Positions 9,464 to 17,803 of a DNA stretch of 64,000 nt are shown one piece after another. Location of the stretch: assembly GCA_934591815.1 (NCBI GenBank), contig CAKTPV010000012.1:1-64000 (forward strand). The letters run 5' to 3'. The notes under the pieces are model-generated. The model was given only the letters and a program-made list of their open reading frames with translations. It had not been told where the DNA came from and did no database searches. The position numbers and the translations under genes are program-made. Source of the DNA: an uncultured Oscillospiraceae bacterium (GTDB taxonomy: Bacteria; Bacillota; Clostridia; Oscillospirales; Oscillospiraceae). How positions within the stretch are numbered: the first letter of the stretch is position 1; each line of letters opens with the position of its first letter.

Positions 9464-11320
9464 ATGTATCAGGCTCTGTACCGCAAATACCGTCCCAAGA
9501 CCTTTTCCGAGGTGGTGGGACAGTCCCATATCACCGATACGCTTCAGCGGCAGGTGGCGGAGGGCCGCGTGGGACACGCCTACCTTTTCACCGGCACCCG
9601 CGGCACCGGCAAAACCACCTGCGCCCGTATCCTCGCCAAGGCCGTCAACTGTGAGCATCCTGTGGACGGCGCGCCCTGCTGCCAGTGCGACAGCTGCCGG
9701 GGCATCGACGCCGGTACGCTGCTGGATGTGACGGAGCTGGACGCCGCCTCCAACGGCAGCGTCAATGACGCCCGCACCCTGCGGGAGGAGGCGGTCTATC
9801 CCCCCTCCGTGCTGAAAAAGCGGGTGTACATCATCGACGAGGTGCATATGCTCTCCCGGGACGCCTTCAACGCCCTGCTGAAGATCATGGAGGAGCCGCC
9901 GGAGCATCTATTGTTCATTCTGGCCACCACCGAGCTGCAAAAGGTACTTCCCACCATCCTCTCCCGCTGCCAGCGGTTCTCCTTCAAGCGCATTTTGCCC
10001 CGGGACATGGAGCGGCAGCTTTTGAAGATCGCGGAGGCGGAGCATATCGACCTGACGGCAGACGGTGCAGAGATCCTGTCCCGCATGGCCAACGGCGCGC
10101 TCCGAGACGCCCTGAGCCTGCTGGATCAGTGCCGCGCCGTGGAGGGCAGCATCGACGGCGCCGCCGTGCTGGACACGCTGGGTCTGGCGGGCAGCACCCA
10201 GACTTTGCAGCTCATGCGCTGCCTCGTGGCGCGGAACGCCGCCGATGCGCTGGCGCTGTTCGACAAGCTGTACCGCGGTGGTAAGGACGTGGAGGCTCTG
10301 CTGGGCGAGCTGAGCGATCTGGCCCGTGACATGACGGTGCTGAAGGCCGCGCCGGAGGGCGGCGCCGCCCTGCTGTCCGGCATCTACGACCGCAAGACCC
10401 TGACCGATCTGGGCCGCGATTTGCCCATGAGCCGGTTTTTGTACATGGCAGATACGCTGCAGGGCTGCTGCGCCTCTCTGCAAGACAGCATCCGCCCCCG
10501 CACGGCGGCAGAGCTGTGCCTGCTGAAGCTGTGCGACGAAAGTCTGTCCGGCGACCTGACCGCCTTTGACCAGCGGCTGGCCCGGCTGGAACAGGCGGTG
10601 CAGCAGGGCGTCCTGTCCCCGCAGCGTCCCACTCCCAAGCAGGAACCGGCACCGGTGCGTGCTAAGCCCCAACCCCGTTATGAAGCCCCTCCCCTGCCGG
10701 AGGAGCCGCCCCTTCCCGAGGAGCCGCCTCTGCCGGAGGAAGCCATTCGCGATTTCGGCCTGCCGGAGGAGATGCCGGTGCGTCCCGCACCGCAGACTGC
10801 GTCCGTGACCGCGCCCCGCGCCGTACCCAAAGCCGCGCCGGTACCCCAGAACGGCCCCGCCTCCGTCAGCGGCGATACCACCGTGTGGACGCGGCTGATA
10901 GAGAAATATAAGGCTCCTCTGCCCGCAAACGCACGGGCTATGCTGAGTATGGCCTCCGGCGTGGTGGACGGCGACTGCCTGACCGTGCTGTGCCGGGACG
11001 ACTTTACCTTGAGGCAGCTGGACAAGCCGGCGGTTCTGGCCGTGCTGCGTGATGTCACCATGCAGGAGCTGGGACGGGACATCCGGGTAGTGCTGGAGCT
11101 GGGACAAGCCCCGGCCTCCGGCAAGCGCGCCGCCCCCCGCCCCGTACCGACGCCCGCGCCCACACCGGCGCCGCGTCCAACACCGCAGGAGACACCCAAG
11201 CCCTCCGCCGCGGACACACCGCCTTGGGAGAGTCCCTCCCCTTCGGCGGCATCCGGCAAGGATAAACTAAACGAGCTGCTGGAAAACGGCAAGCAGCTGG
11301 ATAGCTTTCAGGTCAAATAA
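9464..11320 (+). CDS. dnaX: DNA polymerase III subunit gamma/tau
   Basis: A 618-residue clamp-loader ATPase. It begins MYQALYRKYRPKTFSEVVGQ, the standard DnaX N-terminus. Walker A is GTRGTGKTT (44-52). A zinc-binding cysteine cluster follows (C63, C72, C75, C78). Walker B is DEVH (125-128). A proline/glutamate-rich linker (about 385-480) with PLPEEPP repeats leads to a C-terminal domain that would contact the replicase. The chosen ATG at 9464 has AGGAGG seven bases upstream; an in-frame ATG at 9389 lies inside the SRP RNA and is rejected. ybaB follows 27 bases later, the usual dnaX-ybaB order, but recR does not follow. Confidence 0.96.
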   Translation: MYQALYRKYRPKTFSEVVGQSHITDTLQRQVAEGRVGHAYLFTGTRGTGKTTCARILAKAVNCEHPVDGAPCCQCDSCRGIDAGTLLDVTELDAASNGSVNDARTLREEAVYPPSVLKKRVYIIDEVHMLSRDAFNALLKIMEEPPEHLLFILATTELQKVLPTILSRCQRFSFKRILPRDMERQLLKIAEAEHIDLTADGAEILSRMANGALRDALSLLDQCRAVEGSIDGAAVLDTLGLAGSTQTLQLMRCLVARNAADALALFDKLYRGGKDVEALLGELSDLARDMTVLKAAPEGGAALLSGIYDRKTLTDLGRDLPMSRFLYMADTLQGCCASLQDSIRPRTAAELCLLKLCDESLSGDLTAFDQRLARLEQAVQQGVLSPQRPTPKQEPAPVRAKPQPRYEAPPLPEEPPLPEEPPLPEEAIRDFGLPEEMPVRPAPQTASVTAPRAVPKAAPVPQNGPASVSGDTTVWTRLIEKYKAPLPANARAMLSMASGVVDGDCLTVLCRDDFTLRQLDKPAVLAVLRDVTMQELGRDIRVVLELGQAPASGKRAAPRPVPTPAPTPAPRPTPQETPKPSAADTPPWESPSPSAASGKDKLNELLENGKQLDSFQVK

Positions 11321-11347
11321 AACAAATGATATAAAGGAGAACTTACC

Positions 11348-11713
11348 ATGGCAAAGGGATACAGCGCCCGCAAGGGCTTTTCCGGCGGCGCCGGCATGAT
11401 GCAGCAGCAGGCGCAGATGCAGCAGAAGCTGATGAAGATGCAGCAGGAGATGAACAAGGCCCAGGAGGAGGTGGAGAACAGCTCCTTTACCGCCTCTGTT
11501 GGCGGCGGTGCCGTGACCGCTGTGGTCACCGGCAAGAAGGAGCTGACCGCCCTGACCATCAAGCCCGATGTGGTGGACCCCGAGGACGTGGAGATGCTGC
11601 AGGATCTGGTGATCTCCGCCGTCAACGAGGCGCTCCGTCAGGCGGAGGACGCCATGAACACCTCCATGAGCGCCCTGACCGGCGGCCTGAACATCCCCGG
11701 CTTTGGTCTGTGA
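11348..11713 (+). CDS. ybaB: YbaB/EbfC-family nucleoid-associated protein
   Basis: A 121-residue DNA-binding protein. A glycine-rich N-terminus leads into a methionine/glutamine-rich helix (about residues 17-44, [19 protein letters not shown]). The family core follows with [21 protein letters not shown] and the acidic [13 protein letters not shown]. It co-occurs with dnaX. Homologues form dimers that bind and bend DNA. Its start is preceded by AAGGAG. In most Firmicutes recR comes next; here a terminator and a gene on the opposite strand follow instead. Confidence 0.93.
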   Translation: MAKGYSARKGFSGGAGMMQQQAQMQQKLMKMQQEMNKAQEEVENSSFTASVGGGAVTAVVTGKKELTALTIKPDVVDPEDVEMLQDLVISAVNEALRQAEDAMNTSMSALTGGLNIPGFGL

Positions 11714-11725
11714 GAACCTAACCGC

Positions 11726-11763
11726 AAGGAAGCCCCGAAGCAGTGCTTCGAGGCTTCCTTTTT
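11726..11763. terminator. Terminator after ybaB
   Basis: An interrupted stem AAGGAAGCC/GGCTTCCTT with an inner AAGC/GCTT helix and a T5 tail. It ends at the stop codon of the converging minus-strand gene. Confidence 0.85.
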
Positions 11764-12848
11764 CATGTATTGAAGTAGGTCACCAGCAGGTCTGTCACCA
11801 TGCCGTAGCTGCGGACACCGTTGGCGTCGCCGTTCCCCTTGAGGAATGCGTCGTATACGCTCTCCGACGCCTGCGACACCACGCCTTGGAACTGTGTCCA
11901 ATAGGCGCTGTCCGCCCGCAGGTCGCACCGCACCTCCTCCGGCAGGGTATCCCGAATGGCGAGGCAGCGCTCCGGGTCAATGCTGTACAGAGAGTTGGAC
12001 AGGCGGACATAGCCCTCCAGCCACCCAGCGTAGCGGTAGACGGGGTCTGTGCACCGCGTGGCCGCCAGAATGCCGAGGAAGCTGCACTCCTGCTCGGATA
12101 CGATGCCCCGCTGGTGGGCCATCTCATGGCACACCGTGGCGGGCAGATAGGCCACAGGGCTGTCCATATTCACGTTGGCCTCGCCGGTAAAGGGGAAGTA
12201 AAACCCGGTGAACCGCAGGACGCTGAGCGCACGGGAGCAGCCGAAGGGCTTTACGCGCCCCGTCTCCATCCGGAGAAAGGGAAATTCGTCGTACAGTCCG
12301 TCGTAGGCATCCCCGGCGGCGGCCAGAATGGCCTTCCGGTCTGCGGCGCAGACGCCGTCCGCGTTCCGGGGTACCTCTCCGGCGGCGGCGGACAGCTCCT
12401 CCGCAAAGTACAGCGTCACCCGTTCCAGCGCCCCCGCCGACACGGGTTGGGCGGTGATGCCGCTTTTCTCCTGAAAGCCGTCGGTGTTGTAGGCCGTCCC
12501 CCACAGCAGGCAGAAGCCTGCGTAGACCGTCAGGGCGATGCACCCGGCGGTCAGCACAAAGTCCGCCAGCGCCGCCCCGCGGCGTGGGCCTGCCGCCAGC
12601 CGCCGCACCGTGCAGGCCAGCCAGATCACCGCCGCCCAGATACCCGTCAGGAGCAGCACCTCCCCCACCGAGCCGTCGAAAAGGTCACACAGCCGGGAGA
12701 TACGGCGCATCACCGGGAAGATCACGCCGCCGCACAGCCAATTCATGGCGGCGCGGCTGGTGCGCGCCGTCAGGTAAGCGGCGAAGAACAGCGCCAGCGC
12801 CGTCAGCCACCGAAGCAGCGGACGGCGCCGGGTCAGATACGCCCTCAC
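11763..12848 (-). CDS. DUF3810-family membrane protein with a zinc-metallopeptidase motif
   Basis: A 361-residue protein with three N-terminal membrane helices (about 12-28, 64-80 and 96-116). A large domain then carries CHEMAHQRG, an HExxH zinc site (about residues 235-243), with downstream acidic candidates for a third ligand (SEQECSFLG). This architecture is that of the DUF3810 family, whose role is not established. It is the last gene of an AI-2E-thioesterase-DUF3810 group and overlaps the thioesterase gene by four bases. A proteolytic role at the membrane is inference from the motif. Confidence 0.8.
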   Translation of the reverse strand: MRAYLTRRRPLLRWLTALALFFAAYLTARTSRAAMNWLCGGVIFPVMRRISRLCDLFDGSVGEVLLLTGIWAAVIWLACTVRRLAAGPRRGAALADFVLTAGCIALTVYAGFCLLWGTAYNTDGFQEKSGITAQPVSAGALERVTLYFAEELSAAAGEVPRNADGVCAADRKAILAAAGDAYDGLYDEFPFLRMETGRVKPFGCSRALSVLRFTGFYFPFTGEANVNMDSPVAYLPATVCHEMAHQRGIVSEQECSFLGILAATRCTDPVYRYAGWLEGYVRLSNSLYSIDPERCLAIRDTLPEEVRCDLRADSAYWTQFQGVVSQASESVYDAFLKGNGDANGVRSYGMVTDLLVTYFNT

Positions 12849-13267
12849 AGCGGCAGGGGGCGGCCCGTGAAGCTCATGACACAGCGGGCCTGTACGATGA
12901 CCTTGCCCGTCTCGTCAGTGACCTCACCGGAGCAGAATACCATCTTGCCGCCCATCCTGTCCACCTTCCCCACGGCGGTGAGGGTGCTGCCGGCAGCAGC
13001 GGCGGCCAGATAGTCGATGCTGGCGTTCACCGTCACCACCATCTCCTGCCGCAGCGTCATGATGGCCATGCCCATGGCCACGTCGCACAGGGAAAACAGG
13101 ATACCGCCGTGTGCGCCGCCCCAGCGGTTCAGGCTGTCCTCGCACATGGGCAGCACCACGGTGGCGCAGCCGTCGGACAGGTCGGCGGTATACATGTGGT
13201 TATGCGTCAGAAACGGCTCCTTATTGTTGCTGAAATCCAGCAGGGTCTTTTTAAGCGTCTCCGTCAT
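12845..13267 (-). CDS. PaaI-type hotdog thioesterase
   Basis: A 140-residue hotdog-fold protein. The HGGILFSLCDVAMGMA segment (about residues 53-68) is the PaaI/YdiI-type signature, in which a conserved Asp and the HGG turn form the active site. Family members hydrolyse acyl-CoA or aromatic-CoA thioesters. The ATG at 13267 has GGAGG six bases upstream; the frame extends further upstream, but that part is the antisense-like low-quality overlap with the AI-2E gene. It overlaps that gene by 17 bases and the next by four. A second PaaI-type thioesterase is at 57859-58293. Substrate unknown. Confidence 0.85.
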   Translation of the reverse strand: MTETLKKTLLDFSNNKEPFLTHNHMYTADLSDGCATVVLPMCEDSLNRWGGAHGGILFSLCDVAMGMAIMTLRQEMVVTVNASIDYLAAAAAGSTLTAVGKVDRMGGKMVFCSGEVTDETGKVIVQARCVMSFTGRPLPL

Positions 13268-14528
13268 GGTGTTCCTCCGATGTGGTATCCTGCGGCGTCT
13301 TCTCCTGCCCCGCCGCCTGGGCACGCTCCACATAGGCATACGCCTCCGTGGGCATATCGCGGCGGCGCAGCCGCCGATCCAGCAGGTACTTGACCAGCTC
13401 CTGTACGCAGGCAAAGATGGGCACGCCTAAGAACATACCCAGCACGCCGCCGAAGCCGCCGCCCACCAGAATGGCCACGATGACCCAGAAGCTGGAGATG
13501 CCGGTGGCGTCGCCCAGGATCTTCGGCCCCAGAATGTTGCCGTCGAACTGCTGGAGCACCACGATGAAGATCACGAAGATCAGGCATTGCTTGGGGCTGA
13601 CCAGCAGAATGAGGAAGGCAGACGGGATCGCGCCCAGAAACGGGCCAAAAAACGGGATGATATTGGTCACGCCCACCACCACGCTGACCAGCGGGGTGTA
13701 GGGCAGCTTCAGGATGGAGCCGCCGATAAAGCACAGCGCGCCGATAATCAGGGAGTCCAGCAGCTTGCCCCGGACGAAGCCGGAGAAGATGCGGTCCACC
13801 TGCCGGGTGCCGTGGACGACGGCGTTGGCCTTCTTCTCGTCGAACAGGGCGTAGACCGCCTTGCAGCAGCGGGCCAGACTCTTTTCCTTCATAGTCATCA
13901 GGTAAATGGACACGATGATGCCCACGATCAGATCCAGCGCGAAGCTGACCACGCTCCAGATGCCGCTCCAGATGCCGCCGGTCAGCGTACCCAGCGCCGC
14001 CTGCGCCCACGGCAGGATATGATCCTTCAGCAGCGTCACGCCGTCGCTGTAATACTTGGTCACGAAGTCCGCCACCCAGACGGCGACCTCATTCTCGCTG
14101 TCCAGCAGACCGTCCGCCCAGTTGTACACCTTATAGTAGTACGCCTCTGCGTTGTTGATGAGCATGGTCACGCTGTCCACCAGCTGGGGGATCAGTACGC
14201 TCATCAGCAGATACACCAGCAGGATGGCCACGGCCTCCGCCAGCAGGATGCTGACGAAGCGCAGGATGCCGGCGCCGTTTTTCAGGTGCTTGTGGGGGAA
14301 CAGCTTTCGCCACACGCGGAGGAGCGTCCGCTCGATCCAGCTCATCACCGGCGTCAGCAGGTAGGCGATGACGCAGCCGTACAGCACCGGCGCCAGCACG
14401 GAGAACAGCTTGTTCACAAAGCGCTGGAGCGTGCCGCCCATGTAAAATGTGTCGTAGAACACCAGCACGGCGCAGACGGTGAGAAATGCCGTCAGCCCCC
14501 ATTTCATATATTGTGTACGCCGCTTCAT
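13251..14528 (-). CDS. AI-2E family transporter (YdiK/PerM-type permease)
   Basis: A 425-residue membrane protein with two early helices, a long extracytoplasmic region (about 120-165) and a bundle of helices after residue 190. It contains the family motif around YTPLVSVVVGVTNIIPFFGPF and LGAIPSAFLILL. A C-terminal arginine-rich tail follows. Members are annotated as autoinducer-2 exporters, but most are general permeases or Na+/H+ antiporters, so the substrate is open. I chose the ATG at 14528 because AAGGAG is eight bases upstream; a GTG at 14537 abuts that site. A matching minus-strand promoter lies upstream. Confidence 0.85.
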   Translation of the reverse strand: MKRRTQYMKWGLTAFLTVCAVLVFYDTFYMGGTLQRFVNKLFSVLAPVLYGCVIAYLLTPVMSWIERTLLRVWRKLFPHKHLKNGAGILRFVSILLAEAVAILLVYLLMSVLIPQLVDSVTMLINNAEAYYYKVYNWADGLLDSENEVAVWVADFVTKYYSDGVTLLKDHILPWAQAALGTLTGGIWSGIWSVVSFALDLIVGIIVSIYLMTMKEKSLARCCKAVYALFDEKKANAVVHGTRQVDRIFSGFVRGKLLDSLIIGALCFIGGSILKLPYTPLVSVVVGVTNIIPFFGPFLGAIPSAFLILLVSPKQCLIFVIFIVVLQQFDGNILGPKILGDATGISSFWVIVAILVGGGFGGVLGMFLGVPIFACVQELVKYLLDRRLRRRDMPTEAYAYVERAQAAGQEKTPQDTTSEEHHDGDA

Positions 14529-14551
14529 CCGCATCACTCCTTTTGCCTACT

Positions 14552-14580
14552 ATCATAGCCGAGAGCTGCCGGTTTTGCAA
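14552..14580 (-). promoter_or_regulatory. Promoter of the AI-2E-thioesterase-DUF3810 genes
   Basis: TTGCAA (14580-14575) and TATGAT (14557-14552) on the minus strand with a 17-base spacer, ending 23 bases before the start codon. Confidence 0.75.
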
Positions 14581-14637
14581 GATATTTTCTGTCTCCCTGC
14601 ACCGCCCGCCGTTCAGTCGCCGGGCCGCGTCTGCCTG

Positions 14638-14666
14638 TTGCATTTTCCCGCGCCGTATGGCATAAT
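14638..14666 (+). promoter_or_regulatory. Promoter of the diacylglycerol-kinase-like gene
   Basis: TTGCAT (14638-14643) and CATAAT (14661-14666) with a 17-base spacer on the plus strand, 88 bases before the ATG. Confidence 0.6.
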
Positions 14667-14754
14667 GACCGTAAACTGCTGTCCAACCGGGACAGCGCAC
14701 GCGCCGCGCATGGCGGTTCATGGGCGGCTGTTGACACGCAAGAGGAGGAATGCC

Positions 14755-15636
14755 ATGAAGAAGCTCCTGTTCATTGTCAATCCCCGGGCCGGACGCACCA
14801 AATCCAGTGCCCCCCTGTTCGACGCGGTAGCGGCCTTTTCCCGCGCCGGTTATCTGGTGCGGGTCTTTGTGACGGAGGCCGGCGGCGACGCCTGCCGTGT
14901 GGCGGCAGAGTGGGGATCGGAATACGATGTGGTGGCCTGCGCCGGCGGAGACGGTACGCTGAACGAGACGATCTCCGGCCTGATGAAGCTGGAGCACCGC
15001 CCCCTTCTGGGGTATCTGCCCAACGGCAGCACCAACGATTTTGCCGCCAGCCTGCACCTGTCCTCCGACCCGCGTCTGGCGGCGCTGGACATTGCCGGAG
15101 GCCAGCCTCACCCGCTGGACATCGGACGGCACAACGACCGCTATTTCGCCTATGTAGCGTCCTTCGGTGCCTTTACCCGCTCATCCTACTCCGCGTCGCA
15201 GGCGGCGAAAAACGCGCTGGGACACTTCGCGTATATCCTGGAGGGACTGGGCGATCTGGACTCCCTGCGTCCCTACAACTGCTGCATCGAGGCGGACGGC
15301 GAGACCTTCGAGGGGGATTTCATCTTCGGTGCCGTGTGCAACTGCACCTCCATGGGCGGGCTGGTAAAGCTGGATCCCAGCCGCGTCAAGATGGATGACG
15401 GCCGGTTCGAGCTTCTGCTGCTGCGGATGCCCAAGACGGCGCTGGATCTGCAAAATCTCATCACCGCCATGACCCGGATGCAGTACGACTACCCCGGCGT
15501 CGTTTTCCGCCATGTACGCCGCGTCACCCTGACCACCACGAGCCATATCCCGTGGTCGCTGGACGGCGAATACGCCCCCAGTGCAGAGCGAGTGGACATT
15601 GAAAGCCTGCCGGGCGCCGTGTCGCTTCTGCACTGA
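14755..15636 (+). CDS. Diacylglycerol/lipid kinase family protein (DgkB/YegS-like)
   Basis: A 293-residue soluble lipid kinase with the DAGK catalytic fold. It begins KKLLFIVNPRAG, the family's opening strand. The nucleotide-binding motif CAGGDGTLNET sits at about residues 62-72, followed by LPNGSTNDFA (85-94). The late segment with WSLDGEYAP contains the conserved Asp-Gly. It would phosphorylate diacylglycerol to phosphatidate, recycling lipid from lipoteichoic acid synthesis or related pathways. The ATG at 14755 has AGAGGAGG upstream; in-frame codons further 5' overlap the divergent promoter region. It is a single-gene unit ended by a strong terminator. Confidence 0.88.
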   Translation: MKKLLFIVNPRAGRTKSSAPLFDAVAAFSRAGYLVRVFVTEAGGDACRVAAEWGSEYDVVACAGGDGTLNETISGLMKLEHRPLLGYLPNGSTNDFAASLHLSSDPRLAALDIAGGQPHPLDIGRHNDRYFAYVASFGAFTRSSYSASQAAKNALGHFAYILEGLGDLDSLRPYNCCIEADGETFEGDFIFGAVCNCTSMGGLVKLDPSRVKMDDGRFELLLLRMPKTALDLQNLITAMTRMQYDYPGVVFRHVRRVTLTTTSHIPWSLDGEYAPSAERVDIESLPGAVSLLH

Positions 15637-15657
15637 GCCGGCTTTCCCCGACAACAT

Positions 15658-15694
15658 AAAAAGGACGCCGGAGCTGCGCTCCGGCGTCCTTTTT
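15658..15694. terminator. Bidirectional terminator between the lipid kinase and the first NSS transporter
   Basis: A 16-bp stem (15658-15673 with 15679-15694, loop CTGCG) flanked by A5 and T5. Confidence 0.9.
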
Positions 15695-15705
15695 ATGCTT
15701 TGTAT

Positions 15706-17172
15706 TTAGAAGAAGAATTCCTTGATCTGGCCGTACAGGACGAAGATCATGATGAGCGGGGTGATGTACTTGATGCAGACCTTGAAGAAGCCGTAGCTGC
15801 CCATGGCATGGCCGGACTGCTCGCACTCCTCCTTGACCATGTCGGGGCCAAGCTCCCAGCCGATCATCAGGGACATCAGCAGCGCGCCCAAAGGCATCAT
15901 GATACCTTCAGACAGCATATCCCAGAAGTCCAGCCAGCAGTCATTCCATGTGCGGATCGACTCCGCCGGCAGGTTCAGCAGTCTCCACGGGGTAAAGGAG
16001 GCATCGCCCAGACGGTCGGCGCACACCAGAATGCAGCCCACGCCCACACAGACCGCAGCGATGAGGGTGTACTTCTTGCGCATGTCGCCCTTGCCCTCGT
16101 TGCGGGCCTTATCCACGAAGTGGGCCACGATGACCTCCAGCAGGGAGATGGAGGAGGACACAGCGGCAAACACCACCAGCAGATAGAACAGGATGCCGAA
16201 GATGGGGCCGATGGAACCCATGCGGCTGAACACGTTCTGCATGGTGACGAACAGCAGCTTGGGACCGCCCAGAGCACCGGTGGGATCCAGCGCGAAGCGG
16301 CCGGGGATCACGCACAGGCCGGCCATCAGCGCCACCAGCGTATCCATAACGATGATGAGGATGGCGTTCTTCTGCAGGTTCTCCTTCTTGTCCAGATAGG
16401 AGCCGTAGGTGATCATAGCGCCCATGCCGAGGGACAGAGAGAAGAACATCTGACCGCCAGCAGTGGAAAGCACCGTCAGGAAGCCGGGCGCCTCTTCGAT
16501 GACGCCGTTGGCCACGGCCCAGCCGGGGACGAACATGTACTTCAGGCCGTCCACAGCGCCCTCCAGCGTGCAGGCACGGATGATGCAGATGAGCAGCATG
16601 ACGAACAGTGCGGGCATACCCACGGAGCAGACCTTCTCGATACCGCCGCCAATGCCGCCGAGGACGATGAGCATGGTGATGGCCACGAAGATCAGACCAT
16701 AGACAATGGCCTCGGTGGAGCTGGACATGAATGCGCCGAACACCTCAGCGCCCAGAGAGTTGCCGTTGGCAGCCGCCGTCTCCGCCAGTGCGTTGGCGCC
16801 GAAGCCGGCGTGGAACAGGTCGCCCACGTTCAGCACGACGTACTTGATGCAGTAGCCGCCCAGTGCGCAGTAGAAGAACAGGATGAAGAACGCAGACAGG
16901 ATGCCCAGCCAGCCCATCCATTTGAACTTCTTGGACAGCGCCTTGTAGGCGCCCACAGCGCCGTGACGGGTCTTGCGGCCCAGTGCCAGCTCGCCCACCA
17001 TGACGATAAAGCCGCACAGGACTGCCAGAACGAGGTAGATAACCAGGAACGTGAAGCCGCCGGAGGCGCCCATCTTATTGGGGAAGCCCCAGATGTTGCC
17101 CAGGCCGACTGCCGAGCCGACCGCGGCCATCAGGAAACCAAAGTTGGTTCCAAAGCCTTTTCTTTCTTCCAT
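15706..17172 (-). CDS. Sodium-dependent transporter, NSS/SNF family, copy 1
   Basis: A 488-residue secondary transporter of the LeuT fold with about 11-12 membrane helices. The N-terminus has the family's unwound helix 1 motif (GSAVGLGNIWGFPNKMG, residues 18-34). Family members use sodium to import amino acids or amines. In both copies here the position usually held by arginine in NIWRFP is glycine, which would alter the extracellular gate. It ends in the conserved QIKEFFF tail shared with copy 2. AAGGAG precedes the ATG at 17172. Well over four in five residues match copy 2, a tandem duplication. Substrate not predictable. Confidence 0.92.
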   Translation of the reverse strand: MEERKGFGTNFGFLMAAVGSAVGLGNIWGFPNKMGASGGFTFLVIYLVLAVLCGFIVMVGELALGRKTRHGAVGAYKALSKKFKWMGWLGILSAFFILFFYCALGGYCIKYVVLNVGDLFHAGFGANALAETAAANGNSLGAEVFGAFMSSSTEAIVYGLIFVAITMLIVLGGIGGGIEKVCSVGMPALFVMLLICIIRACTLEGAVDGLKYMFVPGWAVANGVIEEAPGFLTVLSTAGGQMFFSLSLGMGAMITYGSYLDKKENLQKNAILIIVMDTLVALMAGLCVIPGRFALDPTGALGGPKLLFVTMQNVFSRMGSIGPIFGILFYLLVVFAAVSSSISLLEVIVAHFVDKARNEGKGDMRKKYTLIAAVCVGVGCILVCADRLGDASFTPWRLLNLPAESIRTWNDCWLDFWDMLSEGIMMPLGALLMSLMIGWELGPDMVKEECEQSGHAMGSYGFFKVCIKYITPLIMIFVLYGQIKEFFF

Positions 17173-17322
17173 TGCTTTCTCTCCTTATAACAGATTTTTC
17201 CCTCCGCCCTTCCTCAGAGCGGCTGGTTCTTCGTCTCTTGTCTATCGGCAAGAAACATCTCAAGGCGCCGCCACGCCTCCCAATTCCCCAACAGCACGGA
17301 TCTGCTGTTGGTTTATAAAAAA

Positions 17323-17351
17323 AGTATACAGGAAACAAAAACCAACCGCAA
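17323..17351 (-). promoter_or_regulatory. Promoter of NSS transporter copy 1
   Basis: TTGCGG (17351-17346) and TATACT (17328-17323) with a 17-base spacer. The same two boxes and spacing precede copy 2. Just downstream, a 9-bp hairpin (CCAACAGCA/TGCTGTTGG, about 17289-17312) would form at the 5' end of the transcript. The remaining intergenic region from 17352 to 17530 is AT-rich; I see no gene in it. Confidence 0.7.
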
Positions 17352-17530
17352 TTAGAAGTATTGATGAAATTTTCGCACTTTCTTGTACATTATTAACATT
17401 CTGTGAACGAGATGTTTTCTGTGCTTTATAAATTTATAATTACTTTTTAACATCCATTAACAAGGCTTTTCACCGGTTTTTCCGACTTTTTTGCCGTGAT
17501 CCAGTTTTTTCTTCTAAAGAAACACGTTGT

Positions 17531-17556
17531 GAAGAAAAAAACGGGCCGCAGCCCGT
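17531..17556 (-). terminator. Intrinsic terminator downstream of NSS copy 2
   Basis: On the minus strand ACGGGC-TGCG-GCCCGT is followed by TTTTTTTCTTC. It would separate the copy 2 transcript from that of copy 1. No gene is supported in 17557-17700. Confidence 0.65.
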
Positions 17557-17700
17557 CTCCACTCGCCTCCGTTCCCCTCCTCCTCCGGCAGCCGCCTGTT
17601 TTTTGCCCCCCCGCATGGCGCACCTTGTCCGCAGACCCGCGCTCTACAGCTCTATGGCATGGTGCGCAGACCCCCTGCACGCCGCATCTCCACCCGATCA

Positions 17701-17736
17701 AACAGCGCCCGCCGAAAACGGCGGGCGCTGTTTTTT
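17701..17736. terminator. GC-rich hairpin near the end of NSS copy 2
   Basis: A 13-bp stem (AACAGCGCCCGCC with GGCGGGCGCTGTT) with a GAAAAC-type loop, T6 on the plus side and a weaker TTTGATC tail on the minus side. The only gene ending nearby is copy 2 on the minus strand. Confidence 0.6.
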
Positions 17737-17803
17737 CTGTTATTCTGGAGAGCATACCGAAATGGCGGTTTCGGAGTCTATAACATACCTGCGGAAGCTC
17801 TCC

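Noticed and set aside
12845-13414. Longer version of the thioesterase starting at 13414
   Set aside because: The added residues are arginine-rich and antisense in character; the ATG at 13267 has a proper ribosome-binding site and starts at the conserved domain.
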